From: Pseudazoarcus sp963975885
GTDB lineage: Bacteria; Pseudomonadota; Gammaproteobacteria; Burkholderiales; Rhodocyclaceae
NCBI GenBank assembly: GCA_963975885.1
Contig: CAXBIS010000004.1
Location: 131,287 to 195,286 of the forward strand
Reading direction: 5' to 3'
Length of the DNA: 64,000 nucleotides
Shown here: one piece after another, positions 53,584-61,782 of the stretch
Position numbering within the stretch: the first letter of the stretch is position 1
Layout of the letters: each line of letters opens with the position of its first letter
Notes under the pieces: generated by a model
Told to the model about the DNA's origin: nothing
Seen by the model: the letters and a program-made list of their open reading frames with translations, nothing else
The model's database searches: none
Program-made: the position numbers and the translations under genes

Positions 53584-54312
53584 ATGAAACCGAATCCTCC
53601 GACGGTCCCTTCCCGACGCGCCGCGCTGGCCCTGCTGGCCGGCGTGCTGCTGCTCGGCGGCTGCACGGTGCGTGGGACCTCGCCGGGCTCGCAACAGAAG
53701 ACGCGCCTGCACGAGCAACTCATCAAGACCGACTTCGACCACTACGCCGAGGCGACGCAGCGGCGTCTGTTCGTGAGCCTGCGCCGGCTCGCCCGCAAGC
53801 TGTATCTGCGCAATCCGCGCGAGTGGCGCAAGAGCGCCGCTTCGCTCGACGAGGCGATGGCCGCGATCTTCAGCTTCGACCACGGCTGGCGCTTCGAGGA
53901 ACTGGGCAATCGGCGCGACATCGCCGCGCTGATGCTGGCCTTCGAGCCCGATTTCGCGGGCGATCGCGTCAAGGCCTTCAGCGTGGGCCTTTCGAGCATG
54001 GTGCAGACCGCCTTCGGCAACCAGGTGGGCTTTTACATGCTCAATGAACTCGAGCCGCAGGCGTTCTACAATGCGGCGCGCAACGTCGAGATCGCGGCCT
54101 GGAAGCTGGCCACCGCGCGCGCGGACGACGGCACACCATTGCTGTTGTCCAACGAGATGGGCGAGATCATCAACCTCAGTTTCGAGCGCGAATTCGGGCG
54201 CATCATCGGCATTCTCGAGACTCTGACCGACGTGGTCGAGATCAAGACGGAGCGCACGGTCGTGCGCATCGTGCAGAACCTGGCAACCGCGGTGTTTTTG
54301 CCCATTCCATGA
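53584..54312 (+). CDS. putative lipoprotein of unknown function
   Basis: 242 residues with a lipoprotein signal (LLLGGC, acylated cysteine C27). The mature part is helical and mixed-charge with no domain I recognise. A hydrophobic segment near residues 135-160 might contact membrane. ATG 53584 is used; an ATG-proximal alternative begins 3 codons earlier. It overlaps the purN start by 4 bp and may be co-transcribed with purN. Confidence 0.75.
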   Translation: MKPNPPTVPSRRAALALLAGVLLLGGCTVRGTSPGSQQKTRLHEQLIKTDFDHYAEATQRRLFVSLRRLARKLYLRNPREWRKSAASLDEAMAAIFSFDHGWRFEELGNRRDIAALMLAFEPDFAGDRVKAFSVGLSSMVQTAFGNQVGFYMLNELEPQAFYNAARNVEIAAWKLATARADDGTPLLLSNEMGEIINLSFEREFGRIIGILETLTDVVEIKTERTVVRIVQNLATAVFLPIP

Positions 54313-54965
54313 ATTCTTGTTCCGCTCCGACTCCGACCGTGGTGCTGATTTCCGGGCGTGGCAGCAATCTCGACGCGATCGTGCGCGCGGCCATCCCCGG
54401 GCTCGACATCCGTGCCGTGATCTCGAACCGGCCCGATGCAGGCGGGCTCGCCCTGGCGCGCGACCACGGGCTGCACGCCGAGGTCGTGGATGCGAGCGGG
54501 TTCGCCACGCGAGAGGCCTTCGACACGGCGCTGGACCGGGCCGTGGACGCCTTCTCGCCGCGTCTGGTCGTGCTCGCAGGATTCATGCGCATTCTCGCCG
54601 CCGACTTCGTGCGCAAGCACGCCGGACGCATGCTCAACATCCACCCGTCGCTATTGCCCGCATTCACGGGGCTGGCGACGCATCGCCGCGCGATCGCAGC
54701 CGGGGTACGCCTGCACGGCGCGACGGTGCATTTCGTCACGCCCGAACTCGACGCCGGGCCGATCGTCATACAGGCTGCGGTGCCGGTGGTGCCCGACGAC
54801 GACGAGTCCACTCTCGCCGCGCGTGTGCTCGCGCAGGAGCACCGTATCTATCCGCAGGCCGTGCGCTGGTTCGTCGCCGGCCGACTGTCGCTGCAAGACG
54901 GTCGGGTCTGCCTGAGCGGCGTAACCGCCCCCGAGGGCGGATTCATCTGTCCGCAACCCGAATGA
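54309..54965 (+). CDS. purN: phosphoribosylglycinamide formyltransferase
   Basis: 218 residues. It transfers a formyl group from 10-formyltetrahydrofolate to GAR in purine biosynthesis. ISGRGSNLDAI is the phosphate-binding loop, LNIHPSLLPAF holds the catalytic asparagine and histidine, and LDAGPIV the catalytic aspartate. It lies in a run of tightly packed genes (lipoprotein, purN, DUF3108, rsmB, nuclease). Confidence 0.95.
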   Translation: MNSCSAPTPTVVLISGRGSNLDAIVRAAIPGLDIRAVISNRPDAGGLALARDHGLHAEVVDASGFATREAFDTALDRAVDAFSPRLVVLAGFMRILAADFVRKHAGRMLNIHPSLLPAFTGLATHRRAIAAGVRLHGATVHFVTPELDAGPIVIQAAVPVVPDDDESTLAARVLAQEHRIYPQAVRWFVAGRLSLQDGRVCLSGVTAPEGGFICPQPE

Positions 54966-54982
54966 CTTCAGGAGCTTTCATC

Positions 54983-55723
54983 GTGACGCGATTCCTTCGC
55001 CTCGCCCTTGCCGCCTTCGTCGTGAGCTTGCCGTGCGTGAGTCCTGCGCTGGCCGCGCCGTGGCCCGCCGACGGTCGCATCGTCTATGAAGTGCTGCGCG
55101 GCGAGGACGGCATGAAACTGGGCGAGGGCGTGCATCAGTGGCATCACGAAGATGGCCGCTACGAGATGAGCGTCGAACTCGAGACCACCGGGCTCGCCGC
55201 GGTGTTCGTCGATTTCCGCTATGTGCAGCGCAGCCGGGGCGAAGTCACGGCCGACGGGCTGCGCCCCGAGCTGTTCACGGTGGATCAGCGCGGGCGCGAA
55301 CGCGAGAGCGCGAGCTTCGACTGGGAGGCCGGGTCGGTGCTGATCCAGCGCCGCAAGGGTCGAAAGGAGAGTTTCGGGATCGAGTCGGGTGACCTGGACG
55401 TGCTCAGTGTGTGGCATCTGGCCAGCCTGCGCGACGGCCGTCTGCCCGAGCGGCTGACCCTGGTGACCAATCGCAAGGCCGCCGAGACGGATCTGAGCGT
55501 GATCGGCGACGAAACCGTGGAACTGCCGGTGGGGCGTATCGACACCGTGCATGTGCGCCTCAAGGCGCGCTCGGGCAAGCTCTCCATCGATCTGTGGCTG
55601 TCGAAGGCGCACGGGCTGGCTCCGCTTCGCGTGCTGATGCAGGACGACAAGGGCCAGGTCCTTGATCAGCGGGCGATCGAGGTGCGCGTCGACGGCGCGC
55701 CTGTACTCGCCGTGCGGGGTTGA
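54983..55723 (+). CDS. DUF3108-family exported protein
   Basis: 246 residues with a signal peptide (LRLALAAFVVSLPCVSPALA, cleavage near residue 23). The mature part has the beta-rich YEVLRGEDGMKLGEGVHQW start and the VELPVGRIDTVHVRLKAR region of DUF3108, a family related to outer-membrane lipid or carbohydrate handling without a fixed function. GTG 54983 is preferred because AGGAG lies 9 nt upstream; ATG 54962 overlaps purN and has no such site. Confidence 0.78.
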   Translation: MTRFLRLALAAFVVSLPCVSPALAAPWPADGRIVYEVLRGEDGMKLGEGVHQWHHEDGRYEMSVELETTGLAAVFVDFRYVQRSRGEVTADGLRPELFTVDQRGRERESASFDWEAGSVLIQRRKGRKESFGIESGDLDVLSVWHLASLRDGRLPERLTLVTNRKAAETDLSVIGDETVELPVGRIDTVHVRLKARSGKLSIDLWLSKAHGLAPLRVLMQDDKGQVLDQRAIEVRVDGAPVLAVRG

Positions 55724-55725
55724 AC

Positions 55726-57066
55726 ATGAGTGCCAAACGAAAGATCGATTCCGCCTCCCGTGGCCGCACGGGCAGGGCGCGTGCGGCCACGGGCACGCAG
55801 GCCGTGCGCGGACCGCTGGCCCATGCCGGAGCCGTGCTCGGCGAAGTGCTGAGTTTCGAGTACCCGGCCGATGCGGTGCTCTCGCGCTATTTTCGCGAGC
55901 ATCGCGAACTGGGGCATCGCGACCGCGGCATCGTCGCCGAGAGCGTCTACGGCATCCTGCGCCGCCTGCGCTGGCTGCGCGCGACGGTTGGGGAGGATGC
56001 CAGCCCGCGTCAGCTTCTGCTGGCCTGGCTGGCGCGTTGCGAAGGCTGGTCTGCGCGGCGTTTCGAAGGCCTGGCCTCGGAGACCGAACTGGCCTGGATC
56101 GCGGGGTTGCGCGCGCTCGAGCCGGCACAACTCACGCTCGGCGTGCGTACCGACCTGCCCGACTGGCTGGTCGAGCGTCTGCGCGCGTCCATGAATGAAG
56201 AACAACTGGTTGCGCTGGCCGCAGGATTGAACCGGCCGGCACCGCTGGACTTGCGGGTGAATCGGGTGCGCAGTTCGCGCGATGCGCTGCTGGCCGAGTT
56301 GAACGAATCGGGCGTTGTCGCCACGGCGTGCCCGTATTCGCCGCACGGGCTGCGTCTGGCCGAAAAGCCGGCCTTGCAGAAGCATGCACGCTTTCTCGAC
56401 GGATCGTTCGAGGTGCAGGACGAAGGCAGCCAGTTGCTGGGCTTTCTGGTGCAGCCGCGTCGCGGCGAGCTGATCGTCGATTTCTGCGCCGGTGCGGGCG
56501 GCAAGACGCTGCATCTGGGCTCCATGATGCGCTCGACCGGACGGCTGTACGCCTTCGACGTGTCCGAGCGCAGGCTGGCCCAGCTCAAGCCGCGCGCGGC
56601 GCGTGCCGGGCTGTCCAACGTGCATCCGGCAGTGATTGCCCACGAACGAGATGCGCGCGTCAAGCGTCTAGCCGGCAAGGCCGACCGCGTGCTGGTCGAC
56701 GTGCCGTGCAGCGGGCTGGGGACGTTGCGGCGCAATCCGGACCTCAAGTGGCGTCAATCGCCGCAGTCGGTGGTCGAGATGGTCGAGCGTCAGTCCGCCA
56801 TCCTCGCCGCGGCCGCCGCGCTGGTGCGCCCGGGCGGGCGGCTTGTGTATGCCACCTGCAGTCTGCTCGCCGAGGAGAACGACGACGTGGTCGACGCCTT
56901 CGCCAGGGCGCATCCGCAGTTTCGCGCACTCGACGCGGGCGAGCTGCTGCGCCGCCAGGGGATCGAACTCGACGCCGGTGAGCGCCTGCGCCTGCTGCCC
57001 CACCTGCATGACACCGACGGCTTCTTCGCCGCCGTGTTCGAACGCATCGATGCCGATGCTGCGTGA
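55726..57066 (+). CDS. rsmB: 16S rRNA m5C methyltransferase (RsmB family)
   Basis: 446 residues. An N-terminal NusB-like RNA-binding part (to about 150) precedes a SAM-dependent Rossmann domain: DFCAGAGGKTLHLGS (SAM loop), VPCSGLGTLRRNPDLKW and ATCSLLAEEND, whose two cysteines are those needed for m5C chemistry. It methylates a cytosine in 16S rRNA. The equivalence to RsmB rather than RsmF is by N-terminal domain type. Start ATG 55726, 2 bp after the DUF3108 stop. Confidence 0.85.
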   Translation: MSAKRKIDSASRGRTGRARAATGTQAVRGPLAHAGAVLGEVLSFEYPADAVLSRYFREHRELGHRDRGIVAESVYGILRRLRWLRATVGEDASPRQLLLAWLARCEGWSARRFEGLASETELAWIAGLRALEPAQLTLGVRTDLPDWLVERLRASMNEEQLVALAAGLNRPAPLDLRVNRVRSSRDALLAELNESGVVATACPYSPHGLRLAEKPALQKHARFLDGSFEVQDEGSQLLGFLVQPRRGELIVDFCAGAGGKTLHLGSMMRSTGRLYAFDVSERRLAQLKPRAARAGLSNVHPAVIAHERDARVKRLAGKADRVLVDVPCSGLGTLRRNPDLKWRQSPQSVVEMVERQSAILAAAAALVRPGGRLVYATCSLLAEENDDVVDAFARAHPQFRALDAGELLRRQGIELDAGERLRLLPHLHDTDGFFAAVFERIDADAA

Positions 57067-57625
57067 ACGCCTGCTGGCCGCGCTGGCGCTGGCGCTGCTC
57101 GGCGGCCCTGCGCCCGCCAGCGAGATCGTGCCGGCCCAGGGCAGTATCGAGATCGCGTTCTCGCCGGCCGATGACCCGGAAGCGCTGATCATCGGCGTGA
57201 TCGACGAGGCGCACTCCTCGCTGCTGGTCCATGCCTATGTGTTCACCAGCCGCAACATCGCCCGTGCGCTGGTACGGGCGCACCAGCGCGACGTTCGTGT
57301 GGAGGTGCTCGCCGATGCGAAGATGAATGCGCGTGACAAGGGCAATGCCATCCCGCAGCTGCTCGAAGCCGGCATTCCCGTGGCCTTCGAGACGGCGTTC
57401 GCCGCGGCACACAACAAGGTATTGATCGCCGATGCCGACGGGCCTGGCTGCGCGTTGCTGACCGGCTCTTACAATTTCACCTGGTCGGCACGCAACCGAA
57501 ACGCCGAAAACGTACTCCTAGCAAGGGACAATTGCGAACTCACGCGCATTTATCGCGCGAACTGGTTGCGCCACCGCGAGCAGGCCACCGCGGTGACCCG
57601 CTTGCCCTTCACCCCGAGCCCCTGA
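57050..57625 (+). CDS. phospholipase D-type nuclease (Nuc-like), exported
   Basis: 191 residues with a signal peptide (LLAALALALLGGPAPAS). A single HKD motif, AAHNKVLIADADGPG (H-x-K-x4-D), and the trailing TGSYNFTWSARNRNAEN match the Nuc endonuclease subgroup of the PLD superfamily, which works as a dimer. It would cut nucleic acid in the periplasm. It overlaps the rsmB 3' end by 17 bp; ATG 57056 is an alternative start. Confidence 0.85.
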   Translation: MPMLRERLLAALALALLGGPAPASEIVPAQGSIEIAFSPADDPEALIIGVIDEAHSSLLVHAYVFTSRNIARALVRAHQRDVRVEVLADAKMNARDKGNAIPQLLEAGIPVAFETAFAAAHNKVLIADADGPGCALLTGSYNFTWSARNRNAENVLLARDNCELTRIYRANWLRHREQATAVTRLPFTPSP

Positions 57626-57723
57626 CAGGGTCACGCCCTCTCGCCGCTCATCCTTTGGCCTTAGATTCGCGCGCGTTCATCGCGTATAGTCAACACGTTG
57701 TAATCCAAGAGGTTTCGCCACGC

Positions 57724-58893
57724 ATGTACAGCGGTCTGTTCGATCTTCCCTGGTGGGGCTACGTGCTCGTCGCGCTTGCGCTGACGCACGTGACCATCGT
57801 GGCCGTCACGGTCTATCTGCATCGCCATCAGGCGCATCGCGCCCTCGAGTTGCATCCGATCCCGAGTCACTTCTTCCGCTTCTGGCTGTGGCTGACCACC
57901 GGCATGGTCACCAAGGAATGGGCCGCCATCCACCGCAAGCACCACGCCAAGTGCGAGACCGAGGATGATCCGCACAGCCCGCAGGTCAAGGGCATCCGCA
58001 AGGTGCTGTGGGAAGGAGCCGAGCTGTATCGTGAAGAGGCCAAGAACGAGGAGACGCTTGCGCGCTACGGCCACGGCACGCCCGACGACTGGCTCGAACG
58101 CAACGTCTATCGTCACTCCGTGCTCGGCGTGTCGGTCATGCTGGTCACCAATCTGATCCTGTTCGGGCCGCTCGGCCTGACGATCTGGGCGGTGCAGATG
58201 CTTTGGATCCCGTTCTGGGCCGCCGGTGTCGTCAACGGCCTGGGCCACTACTGGGGTTACCGCAATTTCGACTGCGCTGACGCTGCGACCAATCTCGTTC
58301 CCTGGGGGATCCTGATCGGCGGCGAGGAACTGCACAACAACCATCACAGCTTCGCCACGTCGGCCAAGCTATCGGCCAAGTGGTACGAGTTCGACATCGG
58401 CTGGATGTATATCCGCATCCTGGAGATGTTGGGGCTCGCCAAGGCGCGTCGCGTGATTCCGACACCGCGCTTCACCGAGGCCAAAAGCGTCGTCGATCTG
58501 GATACGCTGCAGGCGGTCATCACTCACCGCTACGATGTCATGACCCACTACGTGCGTTCGCTGCGCCGCGTGTGCAGCAAGGAAATCGACGATCTGGCAC
58601 GCGCGAGTGGCCGAAAGCTCGACGTCAAGGCGCTGCGCCGGCTGGTGCTCTCGGGCGAGAACCGCAAGCTTGACGAGAGCGAACGTCGCCAGTTGGAGGT
58701 TGTGCTGGAGAACAGCCAGGCGCTCGCCACGGTCAAGTCGATGCGCGAGGAATTGAGTTCGATCTGGGCACGATCGACGGCCTCGAGCGAACAACTGCTA
58801 CATCAGTTGCAGGACTGGATCGCGCGGGCTGAGCAGAGCGGCATCGAGCAGTTGCAGGAATTTTCCATGCGTCTGCGCCGCTACGCGATGTAA
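57724..58893 (+). CDS. acyl-CoA/fatty acid desaturase with C-terminal helical extension
   Basis: 389 residues. The three histidine boxes of membrane desaturases are present: HRHQAHR, HRKHHA and HNNHHS, set among four membrane segments. It should put a cis double bond into acyl chains of membrane lipids, with oxygen. About 130 residues after the third box (from about 258) are highly charged and helical (EEIDDLARASGRK to LHQLQDWIARAEQS), which is longer than in minimal desaturases and faintly like the tail of ISL3-type transposases. A terminator follows directly. Confidence 0.87.
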   Translation: MYSGLFDLPWWGYVLVALALTHVTIVAVTVYLHRHQAHRALELHPIPSHFFRFWLWLTTGMVTKEWAAIHRKHHAKCETEDDPHSPQVKGIRKVLWEGAELYREEAKNEETLARYGHGTPDDWLERNVYRHSVLGVSVMLVTNLILFGPLGLTIWAVQMLWIPFWAAGVVNGLGHYWGYRNFDCADAATNLVPWGILIGGEELHNNHHSFATSAKLSAKWYEFDIGWMYIRILEMLGLAKARRVIPTPRFTEAKSVVDLDTLQAVITHRYDVMTHYVRSLRRVCSKEIDDLARASGRKLDVKALRRLVLSGENRKLDESERRQLEVVLENSQALATVKSMREELSSIWARSTASSEQLLHQLQDWIARAEQSGIEQLQEFSMRLRRYAM

Positions 58894-58908
58894 TCTGACC
58901 GGCAGACG

Positions 58909-58939
58909 AAAAAGCCCGCGAAGTTCGCGGGCTTTTTTC
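58909..58939. terminator. bidirectional intrinsic terminator between desaturase and queD
   Basis: AGCCCGCGAA and TTCGCGGGCT pair, with an A-run before and a T-run after, so it works for both convergent genes. Confidence 0.85.
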
Positions 58940-58954
58940 TTGCCGTCGAAGCGC

Positions 58955-59407
58955 TCAGGGTATCTCGTCGCGCAGTGCGTCGGCCCAGCAATTGGGCGTT
59001 TCGTAGAGACGCACCCGTTGCAGACACAGGCTATTGCCGAAGACGTCGCGATACTGTGGTTCGAGAATGCGGAAAGCCTCGATGGCAAGATTCTCGGCCG
59101 TGGGCACACTGTCGAGCAGCACCGTCTTGTGCCCGGGCAGGGTCGAGAGAAAACCGACGACGGCGGTGTCCTTGCGCCAGGCGAGAAAGGCGTGATCCCA
59201 GACGTCGACGACGTGACGTCGGGCGATCGCCTTGATTTCCCCGAAGTCCATCACCATGCCATTGGAAGAATCGCCGTCAGCGCGCACGACCTCGCCTGAC
59301 AGCGTCACCTCGAGTACGTAGCGATGGCCGTGCAGGTGTCGACACTGGCTTGAATGATCCGGAATCCGGTGCCCGGCGTCGAATTCGAGCTTGCGGGTGA
59401 TGCGCAT
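58955..59407 (-). CDS. queD: 6-carboxy-5,6,7,8-tetrahydropterin synthase
   Basis: 150 residues of the PTPS/QueD family. Zinc histidines lie in FDAGHRI and in the CRHLHGH motif, whose cysteine is the catalytic one. It turns 7,8-dihydroneopterin triphosphate into the queuosine precursor. The length is longer than the 120-residue minimal form but usual for proteobacteria. Stands alone in this window. Confidence 0.92.
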   Translation of the reverse strand: MRITRKLEFDAGHRIPDHSSQCRHLHGHRYVLEVTLSGEVVRADGDSSNGMVMDFGEIKAIARRHVVDVWDHAFLAWRKDTAVVGFLSTLPGHKTVLLDSVPTAENLAIEAFRILEPQYRDVFGNSLCLQRVRLYETPNCWADALRDEIP

Positions 59408-59485
59408 TGATTTCGATCCGATGGGTCAGGCGCGCGAGTATAGCACCGTGATCCCGGACGCCTGCGCGGTGGACGGGCGAACGCG

Positions 59486-59512
59486 AAAAGGGCGCCACCG
59501 AAGTGACGCCCC
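59486..59512 (-). terminator. intrinsic terminator of the XRE-type gene
   Basis: On the minus strand GGGCGTCAC and GTGGCGCCC pair around a TTCG tetraloop (one mismatch in the stem), followed by TTTTC. It lies 24 bp after the stop of the regulator gene. Confidence 0.8.
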
Positions 59513-59535
59513 TGAAGTATTTCGGCCAAACCGTT

Positions 59536-59838
59536 TCAGCGCGACCCCTTCTCCTTGCGGCGCGCGCGCGCTTCCTTCTTGAGGTTCTTGAAGGCCTCGG
59601 GGTCGGAAGTCTTGAGGTACTCGGCGACCTCGACATCTTCCTTGCGGATCTTGCTGATGTCGATCTGTTCGATATGTACCAGACGCAACAGGGCCTGCAC
59701 CGGGCGGGGAATGTTGCGACCGCTCTCGTAGCGCGAACCGCCGCTCTGGGTGACGCCGATCTTCGACCAGAACTGCGACTGGTTCATGCCGAGCTTGCGG
59801 CGGATTTCTCGCACGTCAATCTTGTCGGTAGTCTTCAT
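59536..59838 (-). CDS. XRE-family helix-turn-helix regulator
   Basis: 100 residues. The N-terminal helix-turn-helix (IRRKLGMNQSQFWSKIGVTQSGGSRYESGRNIP) is of the Cro/CI type. The C-terminal half is highly basic (EAFKNLKKEARARRKEKGSR). CGAGGAA precedes the ATG; the longer upstream frame is intergenic. Its promoter region shares the 219 bp gap with lysC, which contains several short palindromes that could be its operators. Target unknown. Confidence 0.82.
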   Translation of the reverse strand: MKTTDKIDVREIRRKLGMNQSQFWSKIGVTQSGGSRYESGRNIPRPVQALLRLVHIEQIDISKIRKEDVEVAEYLKTSDPEAFKNLKKEARARRKEKGSR

Positions 59839-59940
59839 CGTGATTCCTCGGATGAATTGTCCTGTCATGCGGGTTGCACTTGCAGCCCGGCCAATTTACG
59901 ACTTTCGTCATAGCGTGATGACAGTATAGTTGAGCATTCG

Positions 59941-59973
59941 TTTCACATACAAGTGAAAACTGATGTGTCAGTT
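59941..59973. promoter_or_regulatory. two adjacent short palindromes upstream of lysC
   Basis: TTTCAC-N6-GTGAAA (59941-59958) runs directly into AACTGA-TGTG-TCAGTT (59958-59973). A third repeat, GTCAT-N6-ATGAC, lies at 59907-59922, just before a TATAGT hexamer (59925-59930). They lie between the divergent XRE and lysC genes and are candidate operators. There is no lysine-riboswitch-like structure here. Confidence 0.45.
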
Positions 59974-60087
59974 GCCATGCGATGCGAATTCGTCACACAG
60001 TCGCAACTCAGAGCCGGTGAACTGCAAATTGTTCCGCCAAACGGGTAAAATAACGGACTTTTGTACCCAGTCAGGTTGAGCGCGACA

Positions 60088-61311
60088 ATGGCACTGATAG
60101 TTCAGAAATATGGCGGTACCTCGGTCGGAAGTCCGGAGAGGATCAAGAACGTCGCCAGGCGCATCGCGAAGTTTCACCAACGGGGCGATCAGGTCGTCGT
60201 GGCGGTGTCGGCAATGAGCGGCGAGACCAACCGGCTGATCGGACTCGCCAAAGACATCTCGGCGAGTCCGACGCCGCGCGAACTCGACGTCGTGGTATCG
60301 ACCGGCGAGCAGGTCACCATCGGCCTGCTGTGCATGGCGCTGCACGAACTCGGCATTCCGGCCAGGAGCTACACGGGTGGCCAGGTCCGCATCCTCACCG
60401 ATTCGGCCCATACCAAGGCGCGCATTCTGGATATCAGCGATGCGCCGATACGCAAGGATCTGGATGCAGGGTCGGTGGTGGTGGTCGCCGGCTTCCAGGG
60501 CTCGGACGAGGACGGCAACATCACGACGCTGGGGCGCGGCGGTTCCGATACCACCGGCGTGGCACTTGCCGCCGCCCTGAAGGCCGACGAATGCCAGATT
60601 TACACCGATGTCGACGGCGTATATACGACCGATCCGCGGGTCGTGCCCAAGGCGCGCAAGCTCGACAAGGTCACCTTCGAGGAAATGCTCGAACTGGCCA
60701 GTCAGGGCTCGAAAATCCTGCAGATCCGTGCGGTCGAGTTCGCCGGCAAGTACAAGGTCAAGCTGCGTGTCCTGTCCAGCTTCGAGGAGGAAGGCGAGGG
60801 CACGCTCATCACCGTTGAGGAAGACAGTCAAATGGAACAACCCGTCATCACCGGTATCGCGTTCAGCCGCGACGAAGCCAAGATTACCGTGGTCGGCGCG
60901 CCGGACGTGCCCGGCATCGCCTACAAGATTCTCGGCCCGATCGCCGATGCCAACATCGACGTCGACATGATCGTACAGAACGTCGGCCATGCCGGCGCGA
61001 CGGACTTCTCTTTCACGATCGCGCGTGGCGACCTGGCCAAGGCCGTCAACGTGCTCGAAGCCAACAAGGACAAGTTCAACGCCAAGGAGATCGAGGTCGA
61101 CGACACCATGGCCAAGATTTCGGTGGTCGGCGTGGGCATGCGCTCTCATCCGGGCGTGGCCTCGAAGGTGTTCGAGACGCTCGCCAACGATCGCATCAAC
61201 ATCCAGATGATCTCCACCTCGGAGATCAAGATCGCCGTGGTCATCGAAGAGAAGTACCTTGAGCTGGCTGCCCGCGTCCTGCACAAGGCCTTCGGTCTCG
61301 ACCAGGCGTGA
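60088..61311 (+). CDS. lysC: aspartate kinase
   Basis: 407 residues, the monofunctional aspartokinase of the alpha/beta type. The kinase signature KYGGTSVG is at residues 7-14 and the GRGGSDTTGVALA stretch near 150. Two ACT domains (from about 265) give feedback by lysine and threonine. It makes aspartyl phosphate for the aspartate-family amino acids and diaminopimelate. Start ATG 60088 matches the family start MALIVQKYGGT. Confidence 0.95.
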   Translation: MALIVQKYGGTSVGSPERIKNVARRIAKFHQRGDQVVVAVSAMSGETNRLIGLAKDISASPTPRELDVVVSTGEQVTIGLLCMALHELGIPARSYTGGQVRILTDSAHTKARILDISDAPIRKDLDAGSVVVVAGFQGSDEDGNITTLGRGGSDTTGVALAAALKADECQIYTDVDGVYTTDPRVVPKARKLDKVTFEEMLELASQGSKILQIRAVEFAGKYKVKLRVLSSFEEEGEGTLITVEEDSQMEQPVITGIAFSRDEAKITVVGAPDVPGIAYKILGPIADANIDVDMIVQNVGHAGATDFSFTIARGDLAKAVNVLEANKDKFNAKEIEVDDTMAKISVVGVGMRSHPGVASKVFETLANDRINIQMISTSEIKIAVVIEEKYLELAARVLHKAFGLDQA

Positions 61312-61360
61312 ATGCGGTTTGACCGGTGGGCGCCAAATCGCTATGATCGCGCCCTTGTCT

Positions 61361-61453
61361 GGAGACGTGGCCGAGAGGTCGAAGGCACTCCCCTGCTAAG
61401 GGAGCAGACGGGCAAAACCTGTCTCGAGGGTTCGAATCCCTCCGTCTCCGCCA
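61361..61453 (+). tRNA. tRNA-Ser(GCU)
   Basis: A full type II tRNA: 7-bp acceptor stem (GGAGACG with CGTCTCC), anticodon GCT at 61395-61397 in the loop CTGCTAA on stem CTCCC/GGGAG, a long variable arm typical of serine tRNA, and the T-loop TTCGAAT. G is the discriminator base and CCA (61451-61453) is encoded. An intrinsic terminator follows. Phage genes begin just beyond, so the 3' end is a probable integration site. Confidence 0.95.
61427..61453 (+). other. candidate phage attachment site in the tRNA-Ser 3' end
   Basis: tRNA 3' ends are the commonest integration targets of tyrosine integrases, and phage tail genes start about 110 bp past this one. The core sequence cannot be defined because the other end of the element lies outside the window; the T-arm to CCA segment is marked as the likely region. 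Confidence 0.35.
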
Positions 61454-61463
61454 GTAGCGCACA

Positions 61464-61497
61464 AAAGCCCTTGATTATCAAGGGCTTTTTTGTTTTT
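61464..61497 (+). terminator. intrinsic terminator after tRNA-Ser
   Basis: AAAGCCCTTGA and TCAAGGGCTTT pair around TTA, followed by TTTGTTTTT. If the att core lies upstream of it, this terminator belongs to the phage side. Confidence 0.85.
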
Positions 61498-61566
61498 CAG
61501 GAGCTTGTTCTACGTTAGATTCTACAGCCCCGCGACGGCTCAAAATCGCGGCCATTCCCCGCAATC

Positions 61567-61779
61567 TCAATTGTGGTGGTCACGCAACACCGGAACCGCC
61601 GCGCGCATCAGATCGAGCAGATCGTCCTGAGTGGCTGGTTCAGTGTCGAAGAACCACCAACTGGTGTACAGCCGGTCATCGTCGTCGAGCCACAAAACAT
61701 GAAACACCGGCTGACCCTCGCGCGACTCGATCGCGTACAGGGTCAGCGGCGTTCCGTCGTCAGCTCTCCAGACTTCCAT
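61567..61779 (-). CDS. small phage protein of unknown function
   Basis: 70 residues, acidic, beginning MEVWRADDGTPLTLYAIE. It contains RLYTSWWFF and no domain I recognise. It lies 3 bp downstream of the tape measure gene on the same strand, so it is probably part of the tail operon. It is the last gene before the tRNA. Confidence 0.6.
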   Translation of the reverse strand: MEVWRADDGTPLTLYAIESREGQPVFHVLWLDDDDRLYTSWWFFDTEPATQDDLLDLMRAAVPVLRDHHN

Positions 61780-61782
61780 GGG

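Noticed and set aside
60088..60100. lysine riboswitch upstream of lysC
   Set aside because: The upstream gap has only short palindromes and no room or pattern for the multi-helix lysine element.
61504..61566. second tRNA or tRNA fragment after tRNA-Ser
   Set aside because: The segment has a short GC palindrome but no cloverleaf or T-loop sequence.
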